Below are positions 12,295 to 13,568 of a DNA stretch of 13,568 nt, one piece after another. Source of the stretch: Streptomyces sp. NRRL F-4489 (GTDB lineage: Bacteria; Actinomycetota; Actinomycetes; Streptomycetales; Streptomycetaceae). A program made the position numbers and the translations under genes. The DNA lies in contig NZ_LLZI01000037.1 in NCBI RefSeq assembly GCF_001509485.1, positions 1 to 13,568 on the forward strand. The letters run 5' to 3'. A model generated the notes under the pieces. It was not told the origin of the DNA, made no database searches, and saw only the letters and a program-made list of their open reading frames with translations. Numbering within the stretch: position 1 is the first letter of the stretch; every line of letters starts with the position of its first letter.

Positions 12295-13452
12295 TCAGAC
12301 CAGGAAGTCGCGGGCCAGCTGTGCCGCGGCGCGTTCCAGCAGCGGGCCGGCCTCGGCCATGCAGCGGGCCGGGTCGGGCTCCAGGTCGGTCAGCGCGTAC
12401 GCGCGCCGGATCCCGGCCGCGGTCAGCGCCTCCTGGGGCAGCTGGAGCCGCCCGCAGACCGCGGCCACCTCGATGCCGGCCGCGCGGGCCGCCGCGGCGA
12501 CCCCGGCCGGGGCCTTGCCGTGCAGCGTCTGCGCGTCGAGCGACCCCTCACCGGTGATCACGAACGTGGCCCGGGCCAGCGCGGGCGCGAAGCCCAGCAC
12601 GTCCAGCATCACGTCGATGCCCGGCCGGAACGCCGCGTCGAGCCCGACCAGCGCGCCGTAGCCGATACCGCCGGCGGCACCGGCGCCGGGCGCCAGGGCG
12701 TACTCCGCGGCCTTGGGGCCGACGGTCCGCTCCAGCACCGTGACGTAGTGGGCCAGCGCCGCGTCCAGGAGGGCGACGTCCGCCTCGCTCGCGCCCTTCT
12801 GGGGGCCGTAGACCGCCGGGGCGCCCTTGGGGCCGGTCAGCGGGTTGTCGACATCACTGGCCAGCACGATGTCCGTACGGGCCAGTCGCGGGTCGAGGCC
12901 CGACAGGTCGGCGGTGGCCAGCTCGCGCAGGGCCCCGCCGCCCGGGCCGACCGGCGCGCCGCCGGCATCCAGGAAGCGGGCGCCGAGCGCCGCCAGCATG
13001 CCCGCGCCGCCGTCCGTCGTGGCACTGCCGCCGACCCCGAAGACGATCGAGGTGGCCCCCGCGTCCAGCGCCGCGAGCAGCAGCTCACCGGTGCCGTACG
13101 TGGTGGCCGTCAGCGGCGCGAAAACGCCCTTGGGGAGGTGCTGGAGGCCGGACGCCTCGGCCATCTCCACCACCGCCGTACCGTCCGCGCGCAGCGCGAA
13201 GGTGGCCGTCACCGGCTCGCCGGTGGGCCCGGTGACCCGCGCCTCGTGCCGGGCGAAACCGGCCGCGATGGCCGCCGCGGTCGTCCCGTCGCCGCCGTCG
13301 GCGACCGGCACCGCCGCCACGTCCAGCCCGGGGACCACGTGCCGCAGGCCGGCCGTGACGTGCTCGGCGACCTCGACGGCCGTGAGCGAGCCCTTGAACT
13401 TGTCCGCGGCGATCAGCACATGTGCTGTGTTTGTCCTTGCTGCGTCCGCCAC
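12295..13452 (-). CDS. Glycerate kinase
   Basis: The minus-strand frame gives 385 aa, the usual family length, from a GTG at 13452. It is preceded by AAGGGGA (13465-13459) at six bases. It belongs to the bacterial GarK/GlxK-type glycerate kinase family, which phosphorylates D-glycerate with ATP, usually to 2-phosphoglycerate. Visible motifs are 'IAADKFKGSL' (14-23), 'VADGGDGT' (50-57), 'FGVGGSATTDGGAGMLAALG' (138-157), 'DVDNPLTGPKGA' (200-211), 'YGPQKGAS' (215-222) and 'ITGEGSLDAQTLHGKAP'. A GTG 11 codons further in would also keep the whole fold but is poorly placed for its ribosome binding site. The gene faces the psd-pssA unit and is not part of it. Glycerate can arise from glyoxylate through tartronate semialdehyde, so a link to the glyoxylate-forming operon is possible but only contextual. 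Confidence 0.93.
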   Translation of the reverse strand: MADAARTNTAHVLIAADKFKGSLTAVEVAEHVTAGLRHVVPGLDVAAVPVADGGDGTTAAAIAAGFARHEARVTGPTGEPVTATFALRADGTAVVEMAEASGLQHLPKGVFAPLTATTYGTGELLLAALDAGATSIVFGVGGSATTDGGAGMLAALGARFLDAGGAPVGPGGGALRELATADLSGLDPRLARTDIVLASDVDNPLTGPKGAPAVYGPQKGASEADVALLDAALAHYVTVLERTVGPKAAEYALAPGAGAAGGIGYGALVGLDAAFRPGIDVMLDVLGFAPALARATFVITGEGSLDAQTLHGKAPAGVAAAARAAGIEVAAVCGRLQLPQEALTAAGIRRAYALTDLEPDPARCMAEAGPLLERAAAQLARDFLV

Positions 13453-13494
13453 CGTGTTTCCCCTTGCTTTCGAACTGGCAGTCGCGCCGCTGAG

Positions 13495-13522
13495 ACCTTA
13501 TCCGGCGGACACCCCCGACGAA
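13495..13522 (-). promoter_or_regulatory. Candidate promoter of glycerate kinase
   Basis: On the minus strand TTCGTC (13522-13517) and TAAGGT (13500-13495) are spaced 16 bp. TAAGGT fits the actinobacterial -10 pattern well; the -35 is weaker. Transcription would begin near 13488, about 35 nt before the GTG. Beyond it, 13523-13568 shows nothing I can name. Confidence 0.4.
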
Positions 13523-13568
13523 CAGAGCAAATGAGGATCGCCCGGGGCGGGCGGGGGCGTGGCGGGGG

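Noticed and set aside
12827..13534. Plus-strand open frame opposite glycerate kinase
   Set aside because: Its composition is low-complexity Ser/Ala/Pro; the minus strand encodes a full glycerate kinase.
1..13568. Mobile elements, CRISPR arrays, tRNA or rRNA genes
   Set aside because: I saw no transposase or integrase motifs, no terminal inverted repeats, no spaced direct-repeat arrays and no recognisable structural RNA gene.

Overview
The window is very GC-rich with strong third-position GC bias. Its proteins look like those of Streptomyces or a close relative such as Kitasatospora. The core is a chromosomal gene set for the ethylmalonyl-CoA pathway, which assimilates acetyl-CoA and also supplies ethylmalonyl-CoA, a polyketide extender unit. 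I see no insertion sequence, prophage, CRISPR array, tRNA or rRNA.

Layout. (1) 1-620, minus: start of a HEAT-repeat protein that runs off the left edge. (2) 621-1059: divergent intergenic region. (3) 1060-2895, plus: tandem-duplicated 3-hydroxyacyl-CoA (3-hydroxybutyryl-CoA) dehydrogenase, followed by a long hairpin (2926-2977). (4) 3041-3841, plus: TetR-family regulator, followed by hairpin terminators. (5) 3842-4404: a 563-bp control region with a candidate promoter (4158-4186), two copies of a 13-bp dyad 22 bp apart, and a C-rich leader of about 210 nt. (6) 4405-10463, plus: a tight five-gene operon: crotonyl-CoA carboxylase/reductase (ccr), B12-dependent ethylmalonyl-CoA mutase (meaA/ecm), CitE-like malyl/methylmalyl-CoA lyase, MaoC hydratase and acyl-CoA dehydrogenase. 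(7) 10634-12125, plus: overlapping psd and pssA for phosphatidylethanolamine synthesis. (8) 12200-12239: strong hairpin between convergent genes. (9) 12295-13452, minus: glycerate kinase.

How the genes fit together. The dehydrogenase can make 3-hydroxybutyryl-CoA. After dehydration to crotonyl-CoA, by an enzyme not in this window, Ccr reductively carboxylates it to ethylmalonyl-CoA. After epimerisation (epimerase also not here), Ecm makes methylsuccinyl-CoA, the acyl-CoA dehydrogenase makes mesaconyl-CoA, the MaoC protein hydrates it to methylmalyl-CoA, and the CitE-like lyase splits that into glyoxylate and propionyl-CoA. The nearby TetR protein is the natural candidate to bind the tandem dyads at the ccr promoter. 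Glycerate kinase could link to glyoxylate-derived glycerate, but that link is only contextual.

The most interesting non-coding signal is the pair of near-identical dyads around the ccr promoter -35 element. A different 17-bp dyad lies upstream of psd. All enzyme names beyond family level rest on family motifs plus operon context; no database search was possible.
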